64,000 nucleotides of DNA. Origin: Streptomyces typhae. GTDB taxonomy: Bacteria > Actinomycetota > Actinomycetes > Streptomycetales > Streptomycetaceae. The notes below the pieces were generated by a model. It ran no database searches, was not told the DNA's origin, and was given only the letters and a program-made list of their open reading frames with translations. Both the position numbers and the translations under genes were made by a program. Numbering within the stretch: position 1 is the stretch's first letter; each line of letters starts with the position of its first letter. This document shows positions 16,024 to 24,296 of the stretch, piece by piece. The stretch spans positions 124,001 to 188,000 of the forward strand of contig NZ_WPNZ01000008.1 in the NCBI RefSeq assembly GCF_009755605.1, written 5' to 3'.

Positions 16024-16800
16024 GTGGCGCATACCGCCATGTCTGGTACCGGAACGCACTCAGGGATCGATCCACTCCAGACCGCGGTATGGCGGCTGCG
16101 CTCGCGCGGCTGCTGGACCGACGCGGCAGCGCTGCTCGCCACCCGGGAGGGTGCGGACGCCGCCGTACAGAGAACCTCGCTCCTCGTCGAGCGCTGCCTG
16201 TTCACCGGGGACGGCTGGGACGAGGCCGAGGACAGCCTGCGGACGGCCGAGGCGGTCGCCGACAACGACGAGGCGCGCGGGGCCGCGGCCTGCGAGCGCG
16301 GTCAACTCGCCTACTCCTCCACCGTGTTGGGGGTACGGGACCGGGCCGACGAGGCGCGCACCGCGCTCGGCAGGGCCGCCGCGCTGCTCGCTCCCGGGTC
16401 GGCCGGGCGGCCGCTCCTGGACTTCCGGCGCGGCCTTATCGCCGAGCACCTCGCGGACTCGCCGCAGGCCGCGCGGGCCGCGTACCGGCGCGCCCACGCG
16501 GGCGCCACCGCCCACGACGATCCGCTCCTGCTCTCCTTCACGTGGCGCCATCTGGCCGGGATCGCCCTGCGCGAGGGCGAGTTGGCCGAGGCCCGGCACG
16601 GCTTCACCGAGTCCCTGCGGCTCCGCGAGGAACTGGGGTTCCTGGTGGGCACGGCCCCGGCCCTCGCCGCTCTCGCGGACGCCGAGCCCGAGCCGGAGGC
16701 GTCCCGGCTGCGGGCGGAGGCCACCCGGCTCTTCCGGCTCCTCGGCGGGGTCCCCGCCTGGCTCGCCGCTCAGCTCACGCCGCCCGCGCCGGCGGCCTGA
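16024..16800 (+). CDS. TPR-like helical repeat protein, unknown function
   Basis: A 258-residue, Ala/Arg/Leu-rich all-helical protein. Repeated helix pairs of about 34-40 residues suggest tetratricopeptide-like repeats, for example DDPLLLSFTWRHLAGIALRE followed by GELAEARHGFTESLRLREEL. It has no signal peptide or membrane segment and is probably a cytosolic scaffold or regulator. The GTG at 16024 has GGGAGGG about 5 bases upstream; longer in-frame extensions lack any site. It sits between pucR and a convergent GntR gene with no clear functional partner. Confidence 0.7.
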   Translation: MAHTAMSGTGTHSGIDPLQTAVWRLRSRGCWTDAAALLATREGADAAVQRTSLLVERCLFTGDGWDEAEDSLRTAEAVADNDEARGAAACERGQLAYSSTVLGVRDRADEARTALGRAAALLAPGSAGRPLLDFRRGLIAEHLADSPQAARAAYRRAHAGATAHDDPLLLSFTWRHLAGIALREGELAEARHGFTESLRLREELGFLVGTAPALAALADAEPEPEASRLRAEATRLFRLLGGVPAWLAAQLTPPAPAA

Positions 16801-16831
16801 CGGCTCCGGCGGGCCGGACCCGGGCCGGTAC

Positions 16832-16867
16832 TCTCAGGCCTCTCAGGCCTCTCAGGCCTCTCAGCCC
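16832..16867. repeat. 9-bp tandem repeat giving four in-frame stops
   Basis: Four tandem copies of TCTCAGGCC (the last is TCTCAGCCC) span the end of the GntR gene. On the minus strand each unit contains TGA in the same frame, so the gene ends in four successive in-frame stop codons nine bases apart (16861, 16852, 16843, 16834). Confidence 0.8.
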
Positions 16868-18027
16868 TCGCCGCCCGCGAAGTGCTCCCGCACCAGGGAC
16901 TGCACCACCGGCAGGTCGCGGGCGACGAGGGCCTCCAGGAGGGCCAGGTGCTCCGCGGCGTCGGCCACCAGGTCGGCGCGGCGGCCGCTCACGGGTCCGG
17001 TGACCAGGGGCCACTGGGAGCGCCGGTGCAGGTCGTCGGCGACGGTCACGAGCTGCTCGTTGCCGGAGAGGCCGAGCAGCGCTCCGTGGAAGGCCCGGTC
17101 CGCCTCCGCGTATCCGGCCAGGTCGCCCACCGCCGCGGCGGCGACCGTGGCCTCCGCGAGGGGGCGCAGCCGCACCCACTCCCCCGCGGGCACGCTCCGC
17201 GCGAGCCGCAGCATCACCGGGACCTCGATGAGCGCCCGCACCTCCGCCAGCTCCGCCAGCTCCCGCGCCCCGCGCCGCAGCACCCGGAACCCCCGGTTCG
17301 GCACCACCTCCACCGCCCCCTCCAGGGCGAGCTGCTGCATCGCCTCCCGCACCGGCGTGGCGGAAACCCCGAACCGCTCCCCCAGGGCCGGCGCCGAGTA
17401 CACCTCCCCCGGCACGAGCTCACCCCCGACGAGGGCCGCACGCAGGGCGTCGAGCACCTGCGCCCGGACGGAGGCGCGGCGGAGGGTGCGGCGCGGGGCC
17501 GGGATGCCGCGGTGGGCGGGAGTGCTGCCGCGGCCTCGGCTCCGCGGGGCCGGGACGCCGCCGGGAGCGGGGCCGCCGGAGGCCGGGCCGCCAGGGGGTG
17601 TGCCGTCACCGGCGGGGGTCGCGGCCCGGCGGCTCGCGCGCCCACCGGCGGGGGCCCCACTGCCAGGATTCGAACCTCCGACGGGAGCGCTCCCGCCGCA
17701 GGCCGCTCCGGCGGAGGCCGCACCGCCCGGAACCGAGTCCGCCCCACCCGCGGCGGGTGCCGGGCCCGCCGGGGAGGCCGAGCCCGCCGGAGTCGCGGTG
17801 CCCGCCGGGGACGCCGGACCCGCCGGAGTCGCGGCGCCAGCCGGGGACGCCGAGCCCACCGGAGTCGCGGTGCCCGCCGGGGACGCCGGACCCGCCGGAG
17901 TCGCGGCGCCAGCCGCCAGGCGGGCCGCCGGCCCGCGGTCGACCCGCTCCACCCGCGGCTGCTCCGGCACGCGCACGGGGGCGCAGCCCACGGCACCGTC
18001 CGCCGCTCGTGCGCTCGTCCGCTCCAC
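16861..18027 (-). CDS. GntR-family (FCD) regulator with a long disordered N-terminus
   Basis: A 388-residue protein, far longer than the usual 220-250. The last 210 residues are a normal GntR regulator: winged HTH from about 180 (LVPGEVYSAPALGERFGVSA, then TPVREAMQQLALEGAVEV) and an FCD ligand domain behind it. Residues 1-175 are Ala/Pro/Gly/Ser-rich, with a 24-residue unit (AATPAGPASPAGTATP...) occurring twice in tandem. The GTG at 18027 has a strong AGGAGG 6 bases away, so the long form is probably genuinely translated. It is divergent from the iron-box-controlled reductase gene, 143 bases apart. The regulated genes are unknown. Confidence 0.88.
   Translation of the reverse strand: MERTSARAADGAVGCAPVRVPEQPRVERVDRGPAARLAAGAATPAGPASPAGTATPVGSASPAGAATPAGPASPAGTATPAGSASPAGPAPAAGGADSVPGGAASAGAACGGSAPVGGSNPGSGAPAGGRASRRAATPAGDGTPPGGPASGGPAPGGVPAPRSRGRGSTPAHRGIPAPRRTLRRASVRAQVLDALRAALVGGELVPGEVYSAPALGERFGVSATPVREAMQQLALEGAVEVVPNRGFRVLRRGARELAELAEVRALIEVPVMLRLARSVPAGEWVRLRPLAEATVAAAAVGDLAGYAEADRAFHGALLGLSGNEQLVTVADDLHRRSQWPLVTGPVSGRRADLVADAAEHLALLEALVARDLPVVQSLVREHFAGGEG
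17765..17915. repeat. 72-bp tandem repeat within the GntR gene
   Basis: Two near-identical 72-base units in tandem, themselves built of shorter GCCGGGGACGCC/GCCGGAGTCGCGG blocks, encode the repeated Ala-Pro-Gly segment of the GntR protein. Copy number could vary between strains because the unit is a multiple of three. Confidence 0.7.
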
Positions 18028-18122
18028 CTTCGCCTCCTGTGACTCCGCGCCCCGTCGGCCCGAAACGTACGAGAAGCACCATAGGCGGACAGGACCCCAG
18101 TTGAAACCTCGATCAACTTGGG

Positions 18123-18141
18123 TAAGGTTAGGCTTACCTGC
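18123..18141 (+). promoter_or_regulatory. Iron box (DmdR/IdeR-type operator)
   Basis: TAAGGTTAGGCTTACCTGC matches the actinobacterial iron-box pattern TTAGGTTAGGCTCACCTAA at most positions. It lies 30 bases before the siderophore-reductase-like gene, so that gene is expected to be repressed when iron is plentiful. Confidence 0.8.
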
Positions 18142-18170
18142 AATCGATCGTGATTCGGTGGTCCCCGCGC

Positions 18171-19052
18171 ATGTCCGTTCCCACCCTGGAAAGCGGCACC
18201 CGACGTGCGGAGCGCGCCCAGAGCTCCGTCACCGCCGCCTACGCCCGCCTCACCGAGGTGTTCCCCGGGCTGCGCATCCAGGAGCTGGCGGAGGACGAAC
18301 AGCCGCCGCGCGGCGGTGGCTGGGTGAGCGCGGACCGGCTCGCGGAGGCGGGGCCCGAGTTCGACGAGTTCCTCGCCTGGGACGACGCGCAGGTCCTCAA
18401 GGACTACGGCCAACAGGCCCGCCCTGACGTCGTCGCCAGCTTCGCCCTGCACCGCTACGCCTGGCCCGCTACCCTCCTGTTCACGGTGCCGTGGTTCCTC
18501 CAGCGCCGCGTACCCCGCTACCCCGTCCAGAACGTCGCCTTCCAGCGCGCCCTCGGCAAGTTCGCCGTCCGCCCCGGCTCCTTCGCCTGCCTGCCCGACG
18601 ACCCGGCGGCCGGCCTGCCCGGTGCCCGCGTCGTGCCGGACGAGGAGGCGCTGCGCGGCGAGGTGCGGGCCGCGGTGGCGGAGCACATGGGCCCGCTGCT
18701 CGACGGCTTCGGGCCACGCATGCGCCGCCGGGGCCGCGCCCTGTGGGCCGTCGCCACGGACGAGATCGTGGAGGGGCTCTGGTACGTGGCCCATCTGCTC
18801 GGCGAGGAGCAGCGCGCGACGACCGAGCTGGAGCGCCTGCTCCCGGGCGCCACGAAGCCGTACGTGGGCACGGCGGCCTTCCGCAAGCTCTCCGGCCCGA
18901 ACGGCGAGGAACTGCCCACCCGGGACCGGGCGAGCTGCTGCATGTTCTACACCCTGCGCCCCGCCGACACCTGCGTCACCTGCCCGCGGATGTGCGACGC
19001 GGACCGGGTCGCCCGCCTGACGGCCGACACCGCGACAGCGGCGGCGAGCTGA
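18171..19052 (+). CDS. FhuF-like ferric-siderophore reductase, (2Fe-2S)-binding
   Basis: A 293-residue cytosolic protein that probably releases iron from imported ferric siderophores by reduction. The C-terminal cluster motif is SCCMFYTLRPADTCVTCP, with CC-x10-C-x2-C spacing as in the FhuF family [2Fe-2S] proteins. The rest resembles the IucA/FhuF-associated helical domain, without other recognisable motifs. The ATG at 18171 follows an iron box at 18123-18141, which supports the role and predicts iron repression. No siderophore biosynthesis or transport gene is adjacent; it appears to be a stand-alone member of the iron regulon. Confidence 0.88.
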   Translation: MSVPTLESGTRRAERAQSSVTAAYARLTEVFPGLRIQELAEDEQPPRGGGWVSADRLAEAGPEFDEFLAWDDAQVLKDYGQQARPDVVASFALHRYAWPATLLFTVPWFLQRRVPRYPVQNVAFQRALGKFAVRPGSFACLPDDPAAGLPGARVVPDEEALRGEVRAAVAEHMGPLLDGFGPRMRRRGRALWAVATDEIVEGLWYVAHLLGEEQRATTELERLLPGATKPYVGTAAFRKLSGPNGEELPTRDRASCCMFYTLRPADTCVTCPRMCDADRVARLTADTATAAAS

Positions 19053-19311
19053 CCGAGGGCCCGCTGCGGACGGCCGCACGAGGTCACCCCCGGGCCCCTC
19101 CCTCCCCACCCCCGCGCACCGAACCACCCGTTCGTGCGCGTTTAATCGAACTCAGCTCCTGTCCCTCTGCCATGAGTTCGAGGTATCCGGCGCTCGGTGC
19201 GGCATTCACCACCCCCTTGGCGGCCTCTTGCCCGAAAACCGCCGTGGGCGCCGTGCGGCGTGGGTCACTATGGCGCCCGAAAACGCCCTACCGCGACGCA
19301 AGGGACGCCAG

Positions 19312-20382
19312 ATGAGACTGACCGACATATCGCTGGACTGGCTGCTGCCCGGCGGCATTCTTCTTCTGGGCATGGCAGTGGCGGTGGCGGTGCTCGCGCG
19401 GGGCAAGAAGGCCCAGGCGAAGGCGGCCGCCGCGAGTGACGATTCATGGGAGCGCAGCGAGGAGCGCCGCAGGCGCAAGGAAGCCGTGTACGGCACCGCC
19501 TCCTACGTCCTGCTCTTCTGCTGCGCGGCGGTCGCCGCCGCACTCTCCTTCCACGGCCTGGTCGGCTTCGGCCGGCAGAACCTGAACCTCTACGGCGGCT
19601 GGGAGTACCTGGTCCCCTTCGGCCTCGACGGCGCGGCCATGTTCTGCTCCGTCCTCGCGGTGCGCGAGGCCAGCCACGGTGACGCGGCGCTCGGCTCGCG
19701 CCTGCTCGTGTGGACGTTCGCGGGGGCCGCCGCCTGGTTCAACTGGGTGCACGCGCCGCGCGGCATCGGGCACGCGGGCGCCCCGCAGTTCTTCGCCGGG
19801 ATGTCGCTCTCGGCGGCGGTCCTCTTCGACCGCGCGCTGAAGCAGACCCGCAGGGCGGCGCTGCGCGAGCAGGGACTCGTACCGCGGCCGCTGCCGCAGA
19901 TCCGCATCGTGCGGTGGCTGCGGGCGCCGAGGGAGACCTTCGGCGCCTGGTCCCTGATGCTGCTCGAAGGCGTGCGCACCCTCGACGAGGCCGTCGAGGA
20001 GGTCCGCGAGGACCGGCGCGAGAAGGAGCAGGCGCGGACGCGGCGACGCGACCAGGAGAAGCTGGAGCGGGCACAGCTCAAGGCCATCAGCCGGGGGCAT
20101 CGCGGCTACCACCGCGGCGGGCGCCAGGTGGACATGCCGGCCGTCGCGTCGCCCACGGGGTCCGCGCAGGTCGGCGCGGACCCTGCCATAGGTACGCCGC
20201 CGCCGTCGCCGTCACCGCAGGAACAGCTGCCCGCCCGGTCCAGGCCCTCCCTGCAGGCCGTACCGACTGAACCGGCGGGTCCGGTGACCGTCGACCTCAC
20301 CGCCGAGGACGACACCCAGACCCTGCCCCGCCTCGACTCACTGGAGCGGAAGCTCAAGGATCTGGAACAGCAGTTCGGCTGA
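19312..20382 (+). CDS. DUF2637-containing membrane protein
   Basis: A 356-residue protein. A single hydrophobic segment at about 10-30 is followed by a charged linker. A DUF2637-type cluster of four membrane segments spans about 60-180 (VLLFCCAAVAAALSFHGLVG, LVPFGLDGAAMFCSVLAVRE, LVWTFAGAAAWFNWVHAPRG, FFAGMSLSAAVLFDRALKQT). A charged Arg/Glu coiled-coil-like region (about 220-265) and a Pro-rich tail come last. DUF2637 proteins are common in Streptomyces, some on conjugative plasmids (Spd-like), but the function is not established. The ATG at 19312 has AGGGA about 7 bases upstream. Nothing is seen in the 260-base gap before it. Confidence 0.85.
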   Translation: MRLTDISLDWLLPGGILLLGMAVAVAVLARGKKAQAKAAAASDDSWERSEERRRRKEAVYGTASYVLLFCCAAVAAALSFHGLVGFGRQNLNLYGGWEYLVPFGLDGAAMFCSVLAVREASHGDAALGSRLLVWTFAGAAAWFNWVHAPRGIGHAGAPQFFAGMSLSAAVLFDRALKQTRRAALREQGLVPRPLPQIRIVRWLRAPRETFGAWSLMLLEGVRTLDEAVEEVREDRREKEQARTRRRDQEKLERAQLKAISRGHRGYHRGGRQVDMPAVASPTGSAQVGADPAIGTPPPSPSPQEQLPARSRPSLQAVPTEPAGPVTVDLTAEDDTQTLPRLDSLERKLKDLEQQFG

Positions 20383-20390
20383 CTCCTCCC

Positions 20391-20433
20391 CCCCACCCGC
20401 TGCCCGTGCGGCGAGCAGGAAGAGCGGGTGGGG
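20391..20433. terminator. Bidirectional hairpin between convergent genes
   Basis: CCCCACCCGCT (20391-20401) pairs with AGCGGGTGGGG (20423-20433), 11 perfect pairs, between the DUF2637 gene and the convergent ATP-binding gene. Confidence 0.65.
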
Positions 20434-20452
20434 CAACAAGCCCCAGCGGAGC

Positions 20453-21004
20453 TCACCCCGCGTCGAGTTCGAACCAGACCACCTTGCCCACGCCCTGCGC
20501 CCGCACGCCCCAGGCGTCCGCCAGGGACTGGACGAGGACGAGTCCCCGGCCATGGGTGTCCTCGCCCTCCTCGGCGGAGCGCACCCGCGGGCGCCGGGCC
20601 ATGAAGTCGCGGACCTCGACGCGCAGCCGCCCCGGCCCCACCGCGGCGGTCACGACCGCGTCCCTGTCGGTGTGCACCAGGGCGTTCGTGACCAGCTCGC
20701 TGGTGAGCAGCTCCGCCGTGTCCGCGCGCCCCGGCGGCCCCCAGTGCCGCAGCAGTTCCCGCAGCGCGCCGCGGACCTCGGACACCGCCCGCAGATCGCG
20801 GCGGTCGAGCCTGCGAAGCAGCTGCGGCGGTCCGGTGCCGGCTGAGTGCCCGGACGTCCCGCCCGGTCGTTTCGGAATGGAAGCCTCCGTGTCGATGGTC
20901 CCCATGGCTTCCATGGATTCCATGGACCCCACGGAATCCATGGGCCCCGCGGACCCGATGAACCCCGTGGTTTCTATGGAGGCACCTCGTAAGTGTCTCG
21001 TCAT
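20453..21004 (-). CDS. RsbW-like ATP-binding protein (anti-sigma/HATPase_c)
   Basis: A 183-residue protein of the serine-kinase anti-sigma type. The N-box helix is ELLTSELVTNALVHT and the ATP-lid glycine motif is DTHGRGLVLVQSLADAWG, in the last 120 residues. Such proteins are abundant in Streptomyces and bind sigma factors or anti-sigma antagonists. Residues 1-45 are odd: a Met/Ser/Gly/Asp run (SVGSMESMEAMG) encoded by repeated TCCATGG-like DNA, which supplies several in-frame ATGs. The true start may therefore be internal, for example the ATG of MGTIDTEASI near 20908. It is a candidate partner for the sigma factor at 1959, but distance argues against certainty. Confidence 0.82.
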   Translation of the reverse strand: MTRHLRGASIETTGFIGSAGPMDSVGSMESMEAMGTIDTEASIPKRPGGTSGHSAGTGPPQLLRRLDRRDLRAVSEVRGALRELLRHWGPPGRADTAELLTSELVTNALVHTDRDAVVTAAVGPGRLRVEVRDFMARRPRVRSAEEGEDTHGRGLVLVQSLADAWGVRAQGVGKVVWFELDAG

Positions 21005-21195
21005 GACCCCCGCCACCCGATGGTCGAGCCCCCCGCCCGGCCCTACGTGTCGAACATGCTCACGGAATGCATGCCCGCCTCACCCGGCCGCAACTCATGT
21101 CCATTCGTCAACCAGTGACGAGGATGGGCCGATGACTCGGGGGGAAGTGAAGCCCCGTACCGCCGATCATCGATCGACCACGCGAAGGAGCCGCC

Positions 21196-24100
21196 GTGCA
21201 CGACGACCGACTGCTGGTGGAGGAGCGCCTGGAACGCGCGCTGCGGCAGTTCATCCGGCCCGCCCAGTACGCCGCCCGGGTCCCGCTCGCCCTGTCCGTG
21301 TGGCACGCGCCCGGTGAGCCGGTGCCCGTGGGCGAGGCCCTCGCGGAGTCGTACGAGCCCTTCGCGACCGGTGCGGAGTGGGGGAAGCCCTGGTCGACGA
21401 GCTGGTTCCGCCTGGAGGGCGAGGTGCCGCGGGAGTGGGAGGGGCGGCACGTCGAAGCGGTGATCGACCCCGGGTTCACCGGGGACGGGCCCGGGTTCCA
21501 GGCCGAAGGACTCGTGTACGACGCCTCCGGTGTGCCCCTCAAGGGCATCCACCCGCGCAACCGGCACGTACCGGTGGCGGCGCGGGCGCGGGGCGGGGAG
21601 CCGGTGCGCCTGCTGCTGGAGGCGGCGGCCAACCCCGCCGTCCTGCACGACTTCGAGCCGACCCCGCTCGGAGACGTCCTGACGGCGGGCGATCGGCCCA
21701 TCTACCGATTCGCCGCTGCCGACCTCGCCGTACTCGACGAAGACGTCTGGCAGCTCACGCTGGACATCGAGGTCCTTATGGAACTCATGCGGGAACTGGA
21801 CGCGGCGCGACCGCGGCGGCACGAGATCCTGCGCGCCCTGGAGGACATGCTCGACACCCTCGATCTGCACGACGTGCCCGGCACCGCCGCCGCGGCCCGC
21901 GCCGCGCTCGCCGGGGTGCTCGCCCGGCCCGCCCACGCCAGCGCCCACCGCGTCTCGGCCACGGGACACGCGCACATCGACTCGGCCTGGCTGTGGCCGC
22001 TGCGCGAGACCGTGCGCAAGGCCTCCCGCACGTTCGCCAACGTGACGGCGCTCGCGCGGGACTACCCGGAGCTGGTGTTCGCGTGCTCGCAGGCGCAGCA
22101 GTACGCCTGGGTGAAGGAGCACCAGCCGCACATCTGGGAACGCATCAAGAAGGCCGTCGCGGACGGGAACTGGGTGCCCGTGGGCTCGATGTGGGTGGAG
22201 TCGGACGCCAACATGCCGGGTGGTGAGGCGCTGGCCCGGCAGATCGTGCACGGCAAGCGCTTCTTCCAGGAGGAGTTCGGCATCGAGACGGAGGAGATCT
22301 GGCTGCCGGACTCCTTCGGCTACACCGCCGCGTTCCCGCAGCTCGCGCGGCTCGCGGGCGCACGGTGGTTCCTCACCCAGAAGCTCAGCTGGAACCAGTC
22401 CAACAAGATGCCGCACCACACCTTCTGGTGGGAGGGCATCGACGGGACCCGCGTCTTCACCCACTTCCCGCCCGTGGACACCTACAACTCCCAGCTCCAC
22501 GGCGCCGAACTCGCCCACGCCGAGCAGAACTTCGCGGACAAGGGGCGCGCCACGCGCTCCCTGGTGCCGTTCGGCTGGGGCGACGGCGGCGGCGGTCCCA
22601 CCCGCGAGATGCTGGAGCGGGCCCGCAGGCTGCGCTCCCTGGAGGGCTCACCGCGCGTCGAGGTCGAGAAGCCGTCGGCGTTCTTCGCGGCGGCCAAGGA
22701 GGAGTACGGCGAGCGGGCCCCCGTCTGGTCCGGCGAGCTGTACCTGGAGCTGCACCGCGCCACGTACACGTCGCAGGCCGCCACCAAGCGCGGCAACCGC
22801 CGCAGTGAGCACGCACTGCGCGAGGCCGAGTTGTGGTGCACGGCGGCCGCGGTGAAGGACGCCGCCTACGCCTACCCGTACGACGACCTGGACCGCCTGT
22901 GGAAGACGGTCCTGCTCCACCAGTTCCACGACATCCTGCCGGGCTCCTCCATCGCCTGGGTGCACCGCGAGGCCCGTGACACCTACGCGCGGGTGCTCGC
23001 CGAGCTGGACTCGCTCACCGCGGAGGCGGTGCGGCACCTCGGCGCCGGCGAGGCGTCGGTGCTCAACGCGTCGCCGTACGCCCGCAGCGAGGTCGTCGAG
23101 CACGAGGGGCACCTGGTGCACGTGGACGTCGGCGGCCTCGGCGCCCGCGGCCTCGCGGAGGCGGCCGGGCAGGAGCGGGAGACGGGCGCCGTGACGTCGG
23201 CGACCCGCACCGGCCAGGAGATCGTCCTGACCAACGAGCACCTGCGGGTCACCATCGACTCCGACGGGCTGCTCGCCTCCGTCGTCGACCGCGCCGCCGA
23301 CCGCGAGGTCCTCGCCCCCGGCAGCCGCGGCAACCTCCTCCAGCTGCACCCCGACCACCCCACTCACTACGACGCCTGGGACCTCGACAAGCACTACCGC
23401 CACCGCCGCACCGACCTCACCCGGGCGGAGTCGGTGGAGCTGGTCGAGGACGGACCACTGCGGGCGTCCGTACGCGTCGTACGGGTCTTCGGCGCCGGGT
23501 CGCGGATCACGCAGGAGCTGCGGCTCGCCGCGGGCAGCCGCCGTGTCGACGTGGTGACGGAGGTGGAGTGGCGCGAGTCCGAGAAGGTCCTGAAGGCGGC
23601 CTTCCCGCTGGACGTGCAGGCCGAGAGGTCCGCCGCGGAGATCCAGTTCGGGCATGTGCACCGGCCCACGCACGCCAACACCACCTGGGACGCGGCGCGC
23701 TTCGAGATCTGCGCGCACCGGTGGCTTCGGGTGGCGGAGGAGGGCTACGGCGTCGCCGTCCTCAACGACTCCACCTACGGCCACGACGTGACCCGCACCC
23801 CCCACCCGGAGGGGCTCGGCACCACCGTCCGCCTCACCCTCCTGCGCGCGCCGCACAGCCCCGACCCGGACACCGACGTCGGCACCCACCACTTCACGTA
23901 CGCGCTGCTGCCCGGCGCGGAGACGGGCGACGCGGTCGCCGAGGGCCTCGCCCTCAATCTGCCCCTGCGGGTCGCCGCCGCCCCGGCGGTGGCGCCCGTC
24001 GTGCGGGTCGACCACCCCGGGGTGACCGTCGAGTCGGTCAAGCTCGCGGAGGACCGCAGCGGGGACGTGGTGGTACGCCTCTACGAATCCCTCGGCGGCC

Positions 24101-24258
24101 GTGCCCGCACCACCCTCACCACGTCCTTCCCCGTCACCCACGCCGACGTCACGGACCTCCTGGAACGCCCCCTCCACCCGGCCGGCACCTCCGGCGCGGG
24201 TCTGCCCCTCTCGCTGCGCCCGTTCCAGATCCTGACCCTGCGGCTGACTCCGGCGTAG
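21196..24258 (+). CDS. Alpha-mannosidase, glycoside hydrolase family 38
   Basis: A 1020-residue cytosolic alpha-mannosidase without a signal peptide. The catalytic zinc domain lies at about 255-540, with the metal motif ATGHAHIDSAWLWPLRET and the nucleophile Asp in EEIWLPDSFGY. The middle helical domain contains LLHQFHDILPGSSI near 575, a conserved zinc-ligand region. The C-terminal beta domains fill the rest. The GTG at 21196 has GAAGGAG 5 bases upstream. It stands alone, divergent from the RsbW-like gene and convergent with the pyruvate oxidase gene. Likely roles are turnover of mannosylated oligosaccharides; no transporter is adjacent. Confidence 0.95.
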   Translation: MHDDRLLVEERLERALRQFIRPAQYAARVPLALSVWHAPGEPVPVGEALAESYEPFATGAEWGKPWSTSWFRLEGEVPREWEGRHVEAVIDPGFTGDGPGFQAEGLVYDASGVPLKGIHPRNRHVPVAARARGGEPVRLLLEAAANPAVLHDFEPTPLGDVLTAGDRPIYRFAAADLAVLDEDVWQLTLDIEVLMELMRELDAARPRRHEILRALEDMLDTLDLHDVPGTAAAARAALAGVLARPAHASAHRVSATGHAHIDSAWLWPLRETVRKASRTFANVTALARDYPELVFACSQAQQYAWVKEHQPHIWERIKKAVADGNWVPVGSMWVESDANMPGGEALARQIVHGKRFFQEEFGIETEEIWLPDSFGYTAAFPQLARLAGARWFLTQKLSWNQSNKMPHHTFWWEGIDGTRVFTHFPPVDTYNSQLHGAELAHAEQNFADKGRATRSLVPFGWGDGGGGPTREMLERARRLRSLEGSPRVEVEKPSAFFAAAKEEYGERAPVWSGELYLELHRATYTSQAATKRGNRRSEHALREAELWCTAAAVKDAAYAYPYDDLDRLWKTVLLHQFHDILPGSSIAWVHREARDTYARVLAELDSLTAEAVRHLGAGEASVLNASPYARSEVVEHEGHLVHVDVGGLGARGLAEAAGQERETGAVTSATRTGQEIVLTNEHLRVTIDSDGLLASVVDRAADREVLAPGSRGNLLQLHPDHPTHYDAWDLDKHYRHRRTDLTRAESVELVEDGPLRASVRVVRVFGAGSRITQELRLAAGSRRVDVVTEVEWRESEKVLKAAFPLDVQAERSAAEIQFGHVHRPTHANTTWDAARFEICAHRWLRVAEEGYGVAVLNDSTYGHDVTRTPHPEGLGTTVRLTLLRAPHSPDPDTDVGTHHFTYALLPGAETGDAVAEGLALNLPLRVAAAPAVAPVVRVDHPGVTVESVKLAEDRSGDVVVRLYESLGGRARTTLTTSFPVTHADVTDLLERPLHPAGTSGAGLPLSLRPFQILTLRLTPA

Positions 24259-24296
24259 GTGCCGAGGTCGCGCTCCTCGCGTCAGGGCCTCGGCAC
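24259..24296. terminator. Hairpin spanning the poxB stop codon
   Basis: GTGCCGAGG (24259-24267) pairs with CCTCGGCAC (24288-24296). The loop and right arm include the stop and last codons of the convergent pyruvate oxidase gene, so it can serve both genes. Confidence 0.5.

Noticed and set aside
17640..17700. A tRNA-like T-arm on the minus strand (GGAGGTTCGAATCCTGG) inside the GntR gene
   Set aside because: Only three base pairs of the T-stem hold, no acceptor, D or anticodon arms can be drawn, and the stretch is in-frame coding for the GSNPG part of the disordered arm. Probably chance.
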